Source: Pseudodesulfovibrio nedwellii (GTDB lineage Bacteria > Desulfobacterota > Desulfovibrionia > Desulfovibrionales > Desulfovibrionaceae). Taken from it: DNA of 64,000 nt. Under the pieces are notes generated by a model. It did not search any database and was not told the DNA's origin. It worked only from the letters and a program-made list of their open reading frames with translations. Of the stretch, positions 56,369 to 64,000 are shown one piece after another (position 1 is the stretch's first letter; every line of letters begins with the position of its first letter). The translations under genes were made by a program, and so were the position numbers. The stretch is from NCBI RefSeq assembly GCF_027923765.1, contig NZ_AP026709.1:429501-493500 (forward strand), given 5' to 3'.

Positions 56369-57238
56369 ATGAATTTTCAGGATGTTATACTGAAATTGCA
56401 GAATTTTTGGGCAGACTATGGCTGTGCCGTTGTCCAGCCCATGGACATTGAGTGTGGGGCTGGGACGTTTAACCCCTCCACATTTTTCCGTGTTATCGGC
56501 CCTGAGCCGTGGAAAACCGCGTATGTCGAACCTTCCCGCCGTCCCACTGACGGTCGGTATGGCGAGAATCCCAACCGGTTACAGCATTACTATCAGTTTC
56601 AGGTCGTTCTGAAACCTTCTCCTGATAATATTCAGGAATTGTATCTGGAAAGTCTGGCTGCCATCGGTATTGATGCCGCAGCCCATGACATTCGTTTTGT
56701 CGAGGATGATTGGGAGTCTCCGACTCTTGGTGCATGGGGATTGGGCTGGGAAGTTTGGCTCAACGGTATGGAAGTGACGCAGTTCACTTATTTCCAACAG
56801 GTTGGTGGTATTGATCTCAAACCCATATCCGTGGAAATTACATACGGTCTTGAACGCCTTTCCATGTATTTGCAGGAGAAGGAGTCTGTATACGATCTCA
56901 TGTGGAATAATGAGATAAAATACGGACATATTTTCCATCAGAATGAAGTTGAGATGTCCAAGTACAACTTTGAGTTGGCGAATACGGATATGCTGTTCGA
57001 TCTTTTCAACAAGTTTGAAGCGGAATGCCTCATGCTGTGTGAAGAAGGATTGCCCTGGCCTGCGTATGACTGCTGTCTCAAGTGTTCTCACTCGTTCAAT
57101 ATGCTGGATGCCCGAAGCGCGATTTCTATCACTGAACGCGCCTCTTATATTGGTCGTGTGCGTAATCTGGCTTCTAAAATTGCCAGACTTTATGCGGACC
57201 AGCGGGAAGAAATGGGCTATCCCATGCTTAATAAGTAG
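56369..57238 (+). CDS. glyQ: Glycyl-tRNA synthetase alpha subunit
   Basis: The catalytic subunit of the bacterial-type heterotetrameric glycyl-tRNA synthetase, 289 residues. It has the class II motifs: [39 protein letters not shown] and the late SIRA-type end with [18 protein letters not shown]. glyS is 42 bases downstream. Confidence 0.96.
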   Translation: MNFQDVILKLQNFWADYGCAVVQPMDIECGAGTFNPSTFFRVIGPEPWKTAYVEPSRRPTDGRYGENPNRLQHYYQFQVVLKPSPDNIQELYLESLAAIGIDAAAHDIRFVEDDWESPTLGAWGLGWEVWLNGMEVTQFTYFQQVGGIDLKPISVEITYGLERLSMYLQEKESVYDLMWNNEIKYGHIFHQNEVEMSKYNFELANTDMLFDLFNKFEAECLMLCEEGLPWPAYDCCLKCSHSFNMLDARSAISITERASYIGRVRNLASKIARLYADQREEMGYPMLNK

Positions 57239-57280
57239 TCGACGCAACAGACACGAATATAGAGAATAAAGAGAAGTACA

Positions 57281-59389
57281 ATGGCCGAATTCATTCTGGA
57301 AATCGGAACAGAGGAAATGCCAGCCCGTTTCGTACCCAAGTTGGCTGCCGAGCTGGAAGGCGTCTTTGCCAAGTCTCTCGATGAGGCTATGGTCGAGAAT
57401 GGGGGCGTGAAATGTTACGCTACTCCTCGCCGTATCACCGCACATGTCGCATCCATTGCCCTGAAGCAACATCAGGAAGAGGAGACTGTGACTGGGCCAC
57501 CGACCCGTATCGCTTATGATGCAGAGGGTAATCTGACCAAGGCAGGACAGGGGTTCGCTAAAACTCAGGGTGTGTCTGAAGATGCTCTGTTTAAGATGGA
57601 AACCGGCAAAGGTGAATATTTGGCCGCCAAGAAGACTGTCGGCGGCGGTAATACCGTTGATATTTTGCCTGATATTTGCATTAAGGGAATCGAATCTCTT
57701 TCTTTCCCCAAGAAAATGCATTGGGGCGATTATGATTTTACCTTTGGTCGTCCTTTGCGGTGGCTTTTGGCCCTGCTGGATGATCAGGTTGTTGAATTCA
57801 CCGTGGAAAACTTGACCACCGGACGAGAAACTCGTGGGCATCGAGTAATGGGGCATGGTCCTCATGTGGTGAATTCCACTGCCGATTATTTTTCTGTCAT
57901 CAAGAATGATTGCAAGGTTGTCATCGACCCGGAAGAACGGAAGAAGACCATAATTGCAGAAGGCGATCGTCTGGCCAAGGAGCTTGGTGGGGAAATCGTT
58001 TGGCATGCCGGATTGCTTGAAGAGGTTGCCAATCTCGTCGAGTATCCCAAGCCGCTCATTGGTGACATTGAAGCCTTGTATCTTGAATTGCCGCGCGAGG
58101 TCTTGCTGACGTCCATGCAGTCGCACCAGAAAAGCTTTGGTGTGCAAGGCCCGGATGGCAAATTGATGCCGCATTTCTTGACGACCTTGAACATTGAGCC
58201 GCTGGATGTGGCTCTGGTCAAGAAAGGATGGGAACGTGTGCTCAAGGCCCGCCTGGAAGACGCGCGTTTCTTCTGGGAAGCTGATTGCAAGGTTGAATTC
58301 GAAACATGGTTGGACAAGCTGGAAAACGTTGTTTTTCTCGGTCCCCTTGGTTCCGTAGGCGACAAGTCTCGTCGTATCGAAACCCTGTGTGGCAAATTGG
58401 CTGAAGTTCTTGGCGAGTCCAAGTCCATCATGCCGGGTGAAATTGAAAAATATGCCATGGCTGGTCGTTTGGCCAAAGCCGACCTCGTATCGGAAATGGT
58501 CATCGAGTTTGACAGTTTGCAAGGCAAAATGGGTGGCATATACGCGGAACTCGCCGGAAAGGGCGACATCGTTTCTCAGGGAATCTATGAGCAGTATCTC
58601 CCGGCAGGTCCTGACACTCCTGTGCCATCCAGTCTGGCTGGTGCGCTTGTGTCCATGGCTGACAAAGTTGATACCATGGCCGGTTGTTTCGGGTTGGGCA
58701 AAGTACCTACTGGTGCTAATGATCCGTATGCCCTCAGACGTTGCGCTCTGGGCATTTCCCGTATCATTATGGAACATGAGCTTGATGTGGATCTTGATGT
58801 GCTTCTCCGTGAAGCTCAGGGGGCCTATGCAGATGTAAAGTGGAAGGTTGAGCAACCGGAAGCTTTTGTTAAGCTCAAGGATTTCTTTGGACAGCGTCTC
58901 CGTGCTTTGTTCATTGGACATGGTTTTGAAACCCGCGTGGTCGATGCGGCTCTAGGTGCCGGATTTAACGACATCCGAACCTTGAAAGCTCGTTTGAAGG
59001 CGTTGAGCGAGTTCAGCAAAGAAGCCGATTTCGAACAGGCCGTGCTGACGTTTAAACGTGCTTCGAATATTATCCGCAAGCAAGGGAACGAAGCAGGGCA
59101 GACCCTGACGGGTTCTTATGATGCGGATTTGTTTGAAGGTGAGCATGAACAGTCTTTCGGCAGCAAGCTGGAAGAGATCGCGCCCCGTTTTGACGATCTG
59201 TGGGAAAGCGGTGAGTTTGGTGGTTTGTTTGGACTTCTCGGAGAGTTGCGTCCTTCCGTGGATGGTTTCTTCGACAACGTCATGGTTATGTGCGATGATG
59301 CGGATATCCGGTTGAATCGGTTAAATCTGTTGAAAGCACTGGTTGACCGTTTGAGTCGTTTGGCTGATTTTAACGCATTGCAAGTCTAG
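57281..59389 (+). CDS. glyS: Glycyl-tRNA synthetase beta subunit
   Basis: The 702-residue tRNA-binding subunit. The N-terminus FILEIGTEEMPARFVPKL is diagnostic; the HD-like region and the C-terminal anticodon-binding part (about residues 580-690) are present, with NVMVMCDDADIRLNRLNLL close to the end. Together with GlyQ it charges glycine tRNA. The opposite strand is open over most of its length, which is an effect of codon use. Confidence 0.96.
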   Translation: MAEFILEIGTEEMPARFVPKLAAELEGVFAKSLDEAMVENGGVKCYATPRRITAHVASIALKQHQEEETVTGPPTRIAYDAEGNLTKAGQGFAKTQGVSEDALFKMETGKGEYLAAKKTVGGGNTVDILPDICIKGIESLSFPKKMHWGDYDFTFGRPLRWLLALLDDQVVEFTVENLTTGRETRGHRVMGHGPHVVNSTADYFSVIKNDCKVVIDPEERKKTIIAEGDRLAKELGGEIVWHAGLLEEVANLVEYPKPLIGDIEALYLELPREVLLTSMQSHQKSFGVQGPDGKLMPHFLTTLNIEPLDVALVKKGWERVLKARLEDARFFWEADCKVEFETWLDKLENVVFLGPLGSVGDKSRRIETLCGKLAEVLGESKSIMPGEIEKYAMAGRLAKADLVSEMVIEFDSLQGKMGGIYAELAGKGDIVSQGIYEQYLPAGPDTPVPSSLAGALVSMADKVDTMAGCFGLGKVPTGANDPYALRRCALGISRIIMEHELDVDLDVLLREAQGAYADVKWKVEQPEAFVKLKDFFGQRLRALFIGHGFETRVVDAALGAGFNDIRTLKARLKALSEFSKEADFEQAVLTFKRASNIIRKQGNEAGQTLTGSYDADLFEGEHEQSFGSKLEEIAPRFDDLWESGEFGGLFGLLGELRPSVDGFFDNVMVMCDDADIRLNRLNLLKALVDRLSRLADFNALQV

Positions 59390-59508
59390 TTTCTATTTAG
59401 AAAACACTTGACATCAGAGGAAGAGTCCATATAAAAGGCTCTCCCTTTGGGAATAATAACAAGCAATAGTATTTTACTACGATAATAAATTGATCAGGAG
59501 AAATTACC

Positions 59509-59775
59509 TTGGCTAATCACAAGTCCGCCTTGAAGAGGCACCGTCAGAGCTTGAAGCGTCGCGCCCGCAACCGCATTTCCAAGACCCGTATCAAGAACAC
59601 CGTTAAGGCTGTTCGCGTGGCCATCGAGGAGAAGGATGTTGCAAAGGCTATGGAGGCCCTGAAGGACGCTACGTCCATTCTGGACAGAGCTGCCCGTAAA
59701 AAGATCATCCACCAGCGTCAGGCTCAGCGCCGTATTGCTCGCCTTCAGGTGGCAATCAACAAGATCGCTGAATAG
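59509..59775 (+). CDS. rpsT: 30S ribosomal protein S20 (TTG start)
   Basis: An 88-residue, strongly basic helical protein with ANHKSALKRHRQSLKRRARN at the N-terminus, which binds 16S rRNA. The start is TTG at 59509, 8 nt after AGGAG; the next codon begins the conserved ANHKSA, so the choice is firm. E. coli rpsT also uses TTG, which there helps autoregulation. A perfect hairpin terminator follows. Confidence 0.96.
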   Translation: MANHKSALKRHRQSLKRRARNRISKTRIKNTVKAVRVAIEEKDVAKAMEALKDATSILDRAARKKIIHQRQAQRRIARLQVAINKIAE

Positions 59776-59799
59776 CCGTATTTTTGCTGCTATGAAAGT

Positions 59800-59831
59800 A
59801 GCCCGCTGTACATATGTACAGCGGGCTTTTT
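59800..59831. terminator. Bidirectional terminator between rpsT and the Crp/Fnr gene
   Basis: AGCCCGCTGTACATATGTACAGCGGGCT is a perfect inverted repeat of 14 bp arms without spare bases (real loop formed by its centre), followed by TTTTT on the plus strand. Confidence 0.92.
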
Positions 59832-59856
59832 GTGGTTGGAGTTTTGAGTCGGCGTT

Positions 59857-60531
59857 TTATCGGCCTTGATCCGCGATATCCTGAAGGGCGGTTTCATCCA
59901 GAATGGTAATGTCCTTGCCGCTGACTTCGATAATTTTATCTTCTGCAAAGCGCTTGAAAATGCGGGATAATGTTTCCTGTATTGTGCCAAGGTAGTGCGC
60001 GATTTGACCTTTGGGAAGATCAAGTTTGAAGGTCGCTGAATCCTGTGAAGAACGCAGCAGGAGAAGATACGACGCGACGCGTGCAGGTGTCTCTTTGAGG
60101 CTTAGGTCATCAATCTTGTTGACCAGAATACGGAGACGTTGAGAAAGCATGGCCATCATTTTCATGGCCAAATCCGGGTCCTCTCGGATAATGCGTTCAA
60201 AGTCTTTGCGCGGGAAAAAAAGGGTTTCCAGTTTTTCTAAAGCCTGACCATTCGCTGGGAATGTGCCTCCTTGAAATACCGGCACCTCGCCCACCGCTTC
60301 ACCAGGGCCAAAAATGTGAAGTATCTGTTCCTTACCAGCCGGGGATGTTCTGAAAATCTTTACTCTGCCAATGACTGGCGCAAAGAATCCGTGGGCTGGC
60401 ACATCGCCAAGGAACAACGTCTCTCCTTTCTTGAACTTTTTTATAACGGCAATATCTGCAAGCTTAGTGAATTTTTCTTCGGGGAGTCCTTCGAAGAAGG
60501 CTATACCTTTGACTGCTGCAAGTTTATCCAT
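59857..60531 (-). CDS. HcpR-like Crp/Fnr-family regulator without cysteine
   Basis: A 224-residue regulator with an N-terminal cyclic-nucleotide-type beta barrel (about residues 10-125), a dimer helix (126-160) and a C-terminal winged helix (about 165-215). The barrel segment GKEQILHIFGPGEAVGEVPVF and FPANG match the HcpR type of sulfate reducers, which answers nitric oxide or nitrosative stress through heme. There is no Cys at all, so an FNR-like Fe-S cluster is impossible. The recognition helix has Glu186, Ser189, Arg190, as in FNR. It is divergent from the Fe-S operon; an FNR-like palindrome lies between. Confidence 0.82.
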   Translation of the reverse strand: MDKLAAVKGIAFFEGLPEEKFTKLADIAVIKKFKKGETLFLGDVPAHGFFAPVIGRVKIFRTSPAGKEQILHIFGPGEAVGEVPVFQGGTFPANGQALEKLETLFFPRKDFERIIREDPDLAMKMMAMLSQRLRILVNKIDDLSLKETPARVASYLLLLRSSQDSATFKLDLPKGQIAHYLGTIQETLSRIFKRFAEDKIIEVSGKDITILDETALQDIADQGR

Positions 60532-60569
60532 GAAATAATTTGCTCCATTTTTCGTTATGATACGGTAAT

Positions 60570-60583
60570 TTGACCTAAGTCAT
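60570..60583. promoter_or_regulatory. FNR-type operator candidate in the divergent intergenic region
   Basis: TTGAC-CTAA-GTCAT matches the FNR-type consensus TTGAT-N4-ATCAA in the conserved TTGA and TCA bases, and the core TGAC/GTCA is a perfect inverted repeat. Its centre is 45 bases from the regulator ATG and 56 bases from the GTG of the polyferredoxin gene. It lies where a shared operator would act on both promoters. Confidence 0.55.
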
Positions 60584-60632
60584 GGTTCCCGTCAAAAAAA
60601 AAGTTCATTGTCTGTGTACGGAGAACGAAACA

Positions 60633-61949
60633 GTGAAAAAGTTTTTTTGGATCATACCTTTGCTTGCCTTACTTTTGCTGGCAGCCCATTCGCTTAGACA
60701 AGGCGATTTTGGCTTAATGGCTTCTTTTGTCATTCTGGCCGGACTCCTGTTTACCCGACAGGCGTGGGTGCGCTGGGGTGTCGTTGCAGCTCTTTTGTGG
60801 GGTGGATTTATTTGGGCGGACGCCACCGTGGATTTTGTTAGTTTTCGACAGGCGTTTGATCTGCCATGGAAGCGACTGACTGCTATAATGGCGGGTGTTA
60901 TTGTATTTGATGGCTTTGCCCTGATGGCCATGCTGAGTCAGCGAGCCAAGGATTACTTTTTTGTTGCTCACGACAAGTCTGCGGCGCGTACTGCAATATT
61001 TATTTTGACGATTTTGGGACTGGCTTTGGCTCGAACCAAGGTTCCTTTTCCTGTCTTGTTGGCTGACCGGTACCTGCCAGGGTGGGGGTGGGCAGAAATT
61101 TTTGCGTTGGGTGTATACGCTCAATGGATTGGTGGGCGCATGATGCAACCTCGTGGGCACCGTACGCTTCGTCCTCGCATATGGGGATTGTTCTCGGTAT
61201 TGTTTTTTTTGCAATTGAGTTTGGGATTGATGGGCATGGAACAAATGCTCATGACCGGCAATCTCCATTTGCCGGTTCCTGCCTTGATCCTTGGAGGGCC
61301 TGTCTTCAGAGGCGGTGGGTTCTTCATGCTCATCCTGTTCTCCGTCACTATATTTTTGGTCGGTCCGGCGTGGTGCAGTCATCTTTGCTATATTGGTGCA
61401 TGGGATGACACCATGAGCCGCCTTGGTTCGCGTCCTGCGCCCAGTGGGATCCTGAGGCGTCTGAGTATTGTTGGACGTGGTACAACCTTGCTTCTGACAA
61501 TTGCTACAGCGTGGATTTTGAGGTCCATGGGGATGCCTGGTACTTCGGCCGTCTTATTCGCAGTCTTTTTTGGTCTGGTCGGTGTGGGGATAATGGCATT
61601 TGTTTCGCGGAAGGCTGGTATGATGACCCATTGCATCACGTTTTGCCCCATGGGTCTGATTGCAAATATCATGGGTAAGATTTCACCTTGGCGCATTCGT
61701 ATTAATTCCGATTGCACCAAGTGCGGTGCCTGTTACACGAGATGTCGCTACAATGCGCTGGATGAAAGTAGGATGGAATTGGGGCGTCCGGCTCTTTCCT
61801 GTACTCTTTGCGGCGATTGCGTGTCCGCTTGTGTGCACAAGCATATAGGATATAGTTTTCCGGGATTGTCCGGTGAGAATGCCAGAACACTGTTTATAGT
61901 TCTGGTTGTCACCCTACACGCCATCTTTCTTGGCGTGGCAAGAATGTAA
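60633..61949 (+). CDS. NapH/NosR-like membrane polyferredoxin
   Basis: A 438-residue membrane protein with about 8-10 hydrophobic segments. Between them are Cys motifs of the NapH/NosR/CcoG type (WCSHLCYIGAWDD and ITFCPMGLI), and at the C-terminus a ferredoxin domain with CTKCGACYTRCRYNAL and CTLCGDCVSACVHK, binding two [4Fe-4S] clusters. It likely moves electrons across or along the membrane; donor and acceptor are unknown. I chose the GTG at 60633 (GGAGA 8 nt upstream): the earlier ATG at 60582 falls inside the operator candidate. Confidence 0.82.
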   Translation: MKKFFWIIPLLALLLLAAHSLRQGDFGLMASFVILAGLLFTRQAWVRWGVVAALLWGGFIWADATVDFVSFRQAFDLPWKRLTAIMAGVIVFDGFALMAMLSQRAKDYFFVAHDKSAARTAIFILTILGLALARTKVPFPVLLADRYLPGWGWAEIFALGVYAQWIGGRMMQPRGHRTLRPRIWGLFSVLFFLQLSLGLMGMEQMLMTGNLHLPVPALILGGPVFRGGGFFMLILFSVTIFLVGPAWCSHLCYIGAWDDTMSRLGSRPAPSGILRRLSIVGRGTTLLLTIATAWILRSMGMPGTSAVLFAVFFGLVGVGIMAFVSRKAGMMTHCITFCPMGLIANIMGKISPWRIRINSDCTKCGACYTRCRYNALDESRMELGRPALSCTLCGDCVSACVHKHIGYSFPGLSGENARTLFIVLVVTLHAIFLGVARM

Positions 61950-61976
61950 AGATAAGAGAAAAGAGAGGATATCACC

Positions 61977-62765
61977 ATGTTGAGCACGAGAAAAATGATC
62001 ACTATTGATGAGGAACTGTGCAACGGTTGTGGCGAATGTGTCCCGTCCTGTGAAGAGGGCGCGCTGGCTATCGTTGATGGTAAGGCACGATTGGTTAAGG
62101 AAATCTATTGCGACGGATTGGGTGCGTGTTTGGGCGATTGTCCAACCGGTGCGCTCAAAGTTGAAGTGCGTGAGGCTGAAGATTTCAACCCTAAAGCTGT
62201 AACGGAACATCTGAAGGCACAAGGGCGAGAAGTGCCGGATCACATGCCTTCCCCGGAAAGTTTGCGTCTGGATAAGCCTGCCGGTTCTCCCAAGCCCATG
62301 GGCGGTTGTCCTGGTGCTGCTATGCATACCATGTCTCCCTGTGAACGGGCCAACATTCCCATGGCGTCGCCTGCCGGTGGTTCTGCATTGTCTCATTGGC
62401 CAGTACAGTTGCGGCTTGTTCCGCCGAATGCACCGTTTCTCAAAGGCGCAGATCTGCTTTTGACGGCAGATTGTGTCCCTGTAGCCATGCCATCTTATCA
62501 TAGTGAATATGTCGCCGGACGTGTTGTGGTTTTGGGTTGCCCCAAGTTTGACAATCAAATGGAATATGTAGAAAAGCTGGCCGATATTTTGACCGAGAAT
62601 GATTTGAAATCCATCACAGTTTTGGAAATGGAAGTGCCATGTTGTTCCTCCATGTCAGTGATTTTGCGTGAAGCCGTGAAGCGCGCCGGAAAAAAGGTCG
62701 ATACTGTTCGACTGACAGTCGGTAGAAATGGTAACGTTCTGGAAACTGTTCCTTTGGAATTTTAG
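61977..62765 (+). CDS. Ferredoxin-type 4Fe-4S protein with Cys-rich C-terminal domain
   Basis: A 262-residue soluble protein. Residues 8-60 are a ferredoxin domain (Cys15, Cys18, Cys21, Cys25, then CDGLGACLGDCP). The middle has GGCPGAAMH and SPCERAN. The C-terminal half (about 140-262) has LLTADCVPVAM, VVLGCPKFDN and EMEVPCCSSM, a layout seen in Fe-S proteins of sulfate reducers linked with the HcpR regulon. The activity is unknown. It follows the membrane polyferredoxin by 27 bases. Confidence 0.82.
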   Translation: MLSTRKMITIDEELCNGCGECVPSCEEGALAIVDGKARLVKEIYCDGLGACLGDCPTGALKVEVREAEDFNPKAVTEHLKAQGREVPDHMPSPESLRLDKPAGSPKPMGGCPGAAMHTMSPCERANIPMASPAGGSALSHWPVQLRLVPPNAPFLKGADLLLTADCVPVAMPSYHSEYVAGRVVVLGCPKFDNQMEYVEKLADILTENDLKSITVLEMEVPCCSSMSVILREAVKRAGKKVDTVRLTVGRNGNVLETVPLEF

Positions 62766-62780
62766 CAAGGAGTTTATCCC

Positions 62781-63098
62781 ATGAAGAAGACTGAATTATT
62801 CAATGAGCATGGTTTCAAGGACTTGACGTTTTCCAACTTCTTGGTGCACGAATCAGAGTTCATGAAGGTGATCAATTTCAACTTTCGGGCCGGGCAGCAA
62901 CTTCCTGTGCATTCCCATGAACTGGAAGGAGAATTGACCCTGACCATTCTTGAAGGTGAAGGTGAATTCCTGGCTGCGGATGGTGCGACCATGCCAGCTC
63001 GTACCGGTGATATATTGGTGTCGGAAATTGCAGAACCTCACGGCGTGAGGGCCACGACTGATATGCGTGTCCTCGTAACCATAGCTCCCCCTATTTAA
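62781..63098 (+). CDS. Cupin-domain protein
   Basis: A 105-residue single cupin barrel. The first motif with the metal ligands is LPVHSHELEGELTLTILEGEGEF (two His and one Glu), the second is AEPHGVRATTDMRVLV with one His. Such small cupins bind a metal and often sense or modify small ligands. Placed in the same operon as the Fe-S and siroheme proteins; its role there is unknown. Confidence 0.88.
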   Translation: MKKTELFNEHGFKDLTFSNFLVHESEFMKVINFNFRAGQQLPVHSHELEGELTLTILEGEGEFLAADGATMPARTGDILVSEIAEPHGVRATTDMRVLVTIAPPI

Positions 63099-63099
63099 G

Positions 63100-63765
63100 A
63101 TGGAAATTAAAGAATATATAAAAGAACTCCCAATGCGAGCCGTCAAGCCCCGAGGTGACGGCTCGTTTACTGTGGTGCCTCAGATGAGCCAGGGGCAGGT
63201 AGCAGCCAGGCAACTCGCCGCCATTCAGAGCGTTGTGGAAGAATACGGTTTGCCCGGAATTCGTGTCACGGCAGGGCAGCGTGTCATGATCGATGGTGTA
63301 TCCGCTGATATTCTTCGGGAAGTGGTGGAAAAAGTAGGGCCTGTCGGAGATGTTTTTAGACATAAGGTCCAATCCTGCTTGGGAACGACCGGCTGTAGGC
63401 TTGCCATGCAGGATTCCATGGGATTGGCAGCAAGGATGGAGGAATTTTTGAAGGATTACTCTTTGCCTACCAAACTCAAGTCCAGTGTTTCCGGCTGTTC
63501 AATGTGCTGCGCGGAGTCCTTGATTCGCGATATCGGATTGATCGGGCGCAAGACTGGCTGGACTGTTTCTTTTGGTGGAAATGGAGGGAAACGTGTTCGT
63601 CAAGGAGATGTCCTTGCGCAGGATGTCACCGAAATTGAAGCCTTTGAAATAATCGGAAAGGCGCTTGATTTTTATGCGGAAAACGCCAAGGTTAAAGAAC
63701 GCACTGCGCGATTTGCAGAGCGTGTTGGTGTGGACGCTATCAAGAAAGCAATCTTTGGCGAATAA
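63100..63765 (+). CDS. Small siroheme/4Fe-4S sulfite reductase-like protein
   Basis: A 221-residue protein of the nitrite/sulfite reductase superfamily in half-size form. A ferredoxin-like half-domain comes first (about residues 15-75), then the siroheme/cluster motif Cys93-x5-Cys99 (CLGTTGC) and Cys133-x3-Cys137 (CSMCC). This size and motif match the assimilatory-type low-spin sulfite reductase of Desulfovibrio. Which substrate (sulfite, nitrite or another) is used cannot be read. Its ATG stands one base after the cupin stop. Confidence 0.85.
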   Translation: MEIKEYIKELPMRAVKPRGDGSFTVVPQMSQGQVAARQLAAIQSVVEEYGLPGIRVTAGQRVMIDGVSADILREVVEKVGPVGDVFRHKVQSCLGTTGCRLAMQDSMGLAARMEEFLKDYSLPTKLKSSVSGCSMCCAESLIRDIGLIGRKTGWTVSFGGNGGKRVRQGDVLAQDVTEIEAFEIIGKALDFYAENAKVKERTARFAERVGVDAIKKAIFGE

Positions 63766-63792
63766 CTATTCTTATATTTGGAGTTTGTAATC

Positions 63793-64000
63793 ATGGCTCA
63801 GAAAGAGACACCCAAGGGCGCGATACTTCAGCGTGACAAGAAAACTTATGCCATCGTTCCCAGAACGCCTGTAGGGTTGGTCACGCCGGATGTCCTTGAA
63901 GCCCTCGCCCGGGTCGGTCGGAAATTTGAAATTCCGATTATGAAAATTACATCGGGTCAGCGGATTGCTCTTGTCGGTCTCGAAGAAGAGCAAGTGGATG
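63793..64000 (+). CDS. Nitrite/sulfite reductase-type half-domain protein, 5' part
   Basis: Cut by the window edge; 69 codons are visible. The start is the ATG at 63793 with GGAG 9 nt upstream. The peptide (LQRDKKTYAIVPRTPVGLV... PIMKITSGQRIALVGL) has the layout of the ferredoxin-like half-domain that precedes the siroheme site, similar to the start of the preceding gene (TAGQRVMIDGV against TSGQRIALVGL). So it is probably a second member of the same family in tandem. The Cys motifs lie beyond the window. Confidence 0.7.
   Translation, partial: MAQKETPKGAILQRDKKTYAIVPRTPVGLVTPDVLEALARVGRKFEIPIMKITSGQRIALVGLEEEQVD

Noticed and set aside
56579-58921. 780-codon open frame on the minus strand over glyQ and glyS
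   Set aside because: It lies wholly antisense to two clearly conserved genes, has no ribosome-binding site or family motif, and is explained by the codon use of the sense strand.
60582-60632. Upstream ATG at 60582 as start of the membrane polyferredoxin
   Set aside because: It overlaps the operator candidate, has no Shine-Dalgarno sequence and adds a polar, Cys-containing stretch before the first membrane helix; the GTG at 60633 fits better.

Overview
The window reads as a chromosome segment of a mesophilic sulfate-reducing bacterium of the Desulfovibrio/Pseudodesulfovibrio type. The placement is my inference. It rests on a Desulfovibrio-style HcpR-like Crp/Fnr regulator, a small siroheme (assimilatory-type) sulfite reductase protein, a ferredoxin-thioredoxin-reductase-like catalytic subunit, isoleucine synthesis through citramalate, and a base composition near 50 % GC. 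Genes are dense on both strands, and most transcription units end in clear hairpin terminators. I found no rRNA, tRNA, CRISPR array, insertion sequence or prophage.

Layout. 1-3.6 kb: the end of miaA, sixA, two secreted proteins of unknown function, pgsA and tatA. 3.8-10.5 kb: two unknown proteins, a HAD hydrolase, yggT, a DivIVA-like protein, a DUF167 gene that appears to use an ATT start, a YdcH-like protein, then ilvB-ilvN-ilvC. 10.7-20.0 kb: a UPF0316 membrane protein, then a long minus-strand run (chalcone-isomerase-like protein, alpha/beta hydrolase, TrmO-like enzyme, ThiL, UvrD-type helicase, alkaline-phosphatase-superfamily protein, DUF2156 protein, MATE exporter). 20.2-26.2 kb: a CheY-like regulator, an orphan CbiO-CbiQ pair, an HD protein, two oligopeptide-ABC ATPases and trmFO. 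26.5-31.0 kb: metY, then a low-GC pair coding for a trypsin-like lipoprotein protease and a TraT-like lipoprotein. 31.1-34.5 kb: a polar amino acid ABC transporter followed by glutaredoxin and an FTR-like protein.

34.6-46.3 kb: tmk, yhaM-like, surE, a variant GAPDH, an HDOD protein, cimA, lysC, tsaE, a CBS protein, nnr, acpS and pdxJ. 46.4-59.8 kb: ugd, a small acidic protein, cheW, mfd, two SurA/PrsA-like chaperones, rodZ-like, recO, glyQ, glyS and rpsT. 59.9-64.0 kb: a divergent redox locus with a cysteine-free HcpR-like regulator facing a membrane polyferredoxin, a soluble Fe-S protein, a cupin and two siroheme-reductase-type proteins, the last cut by the window edge.

How genes work together. 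CimA makes citramalate from pyruvate, and IlvBNC carries the downstream branched-chain steps. LysC and MetY belong to aspartate-family and methionine synthesis. MiaA, TrmO-like, TrmFO and TsaE act on tRNA. The most interesting locus is 59.9-64.0 kb: an FNR-type palindrome lies between the regulator and the Fe-S/siroheme operon, and the regulator carries FNR-like DNA-contact residues but no cysteine. The second is the low-GC protease/TraT-like lipoprotein pair.
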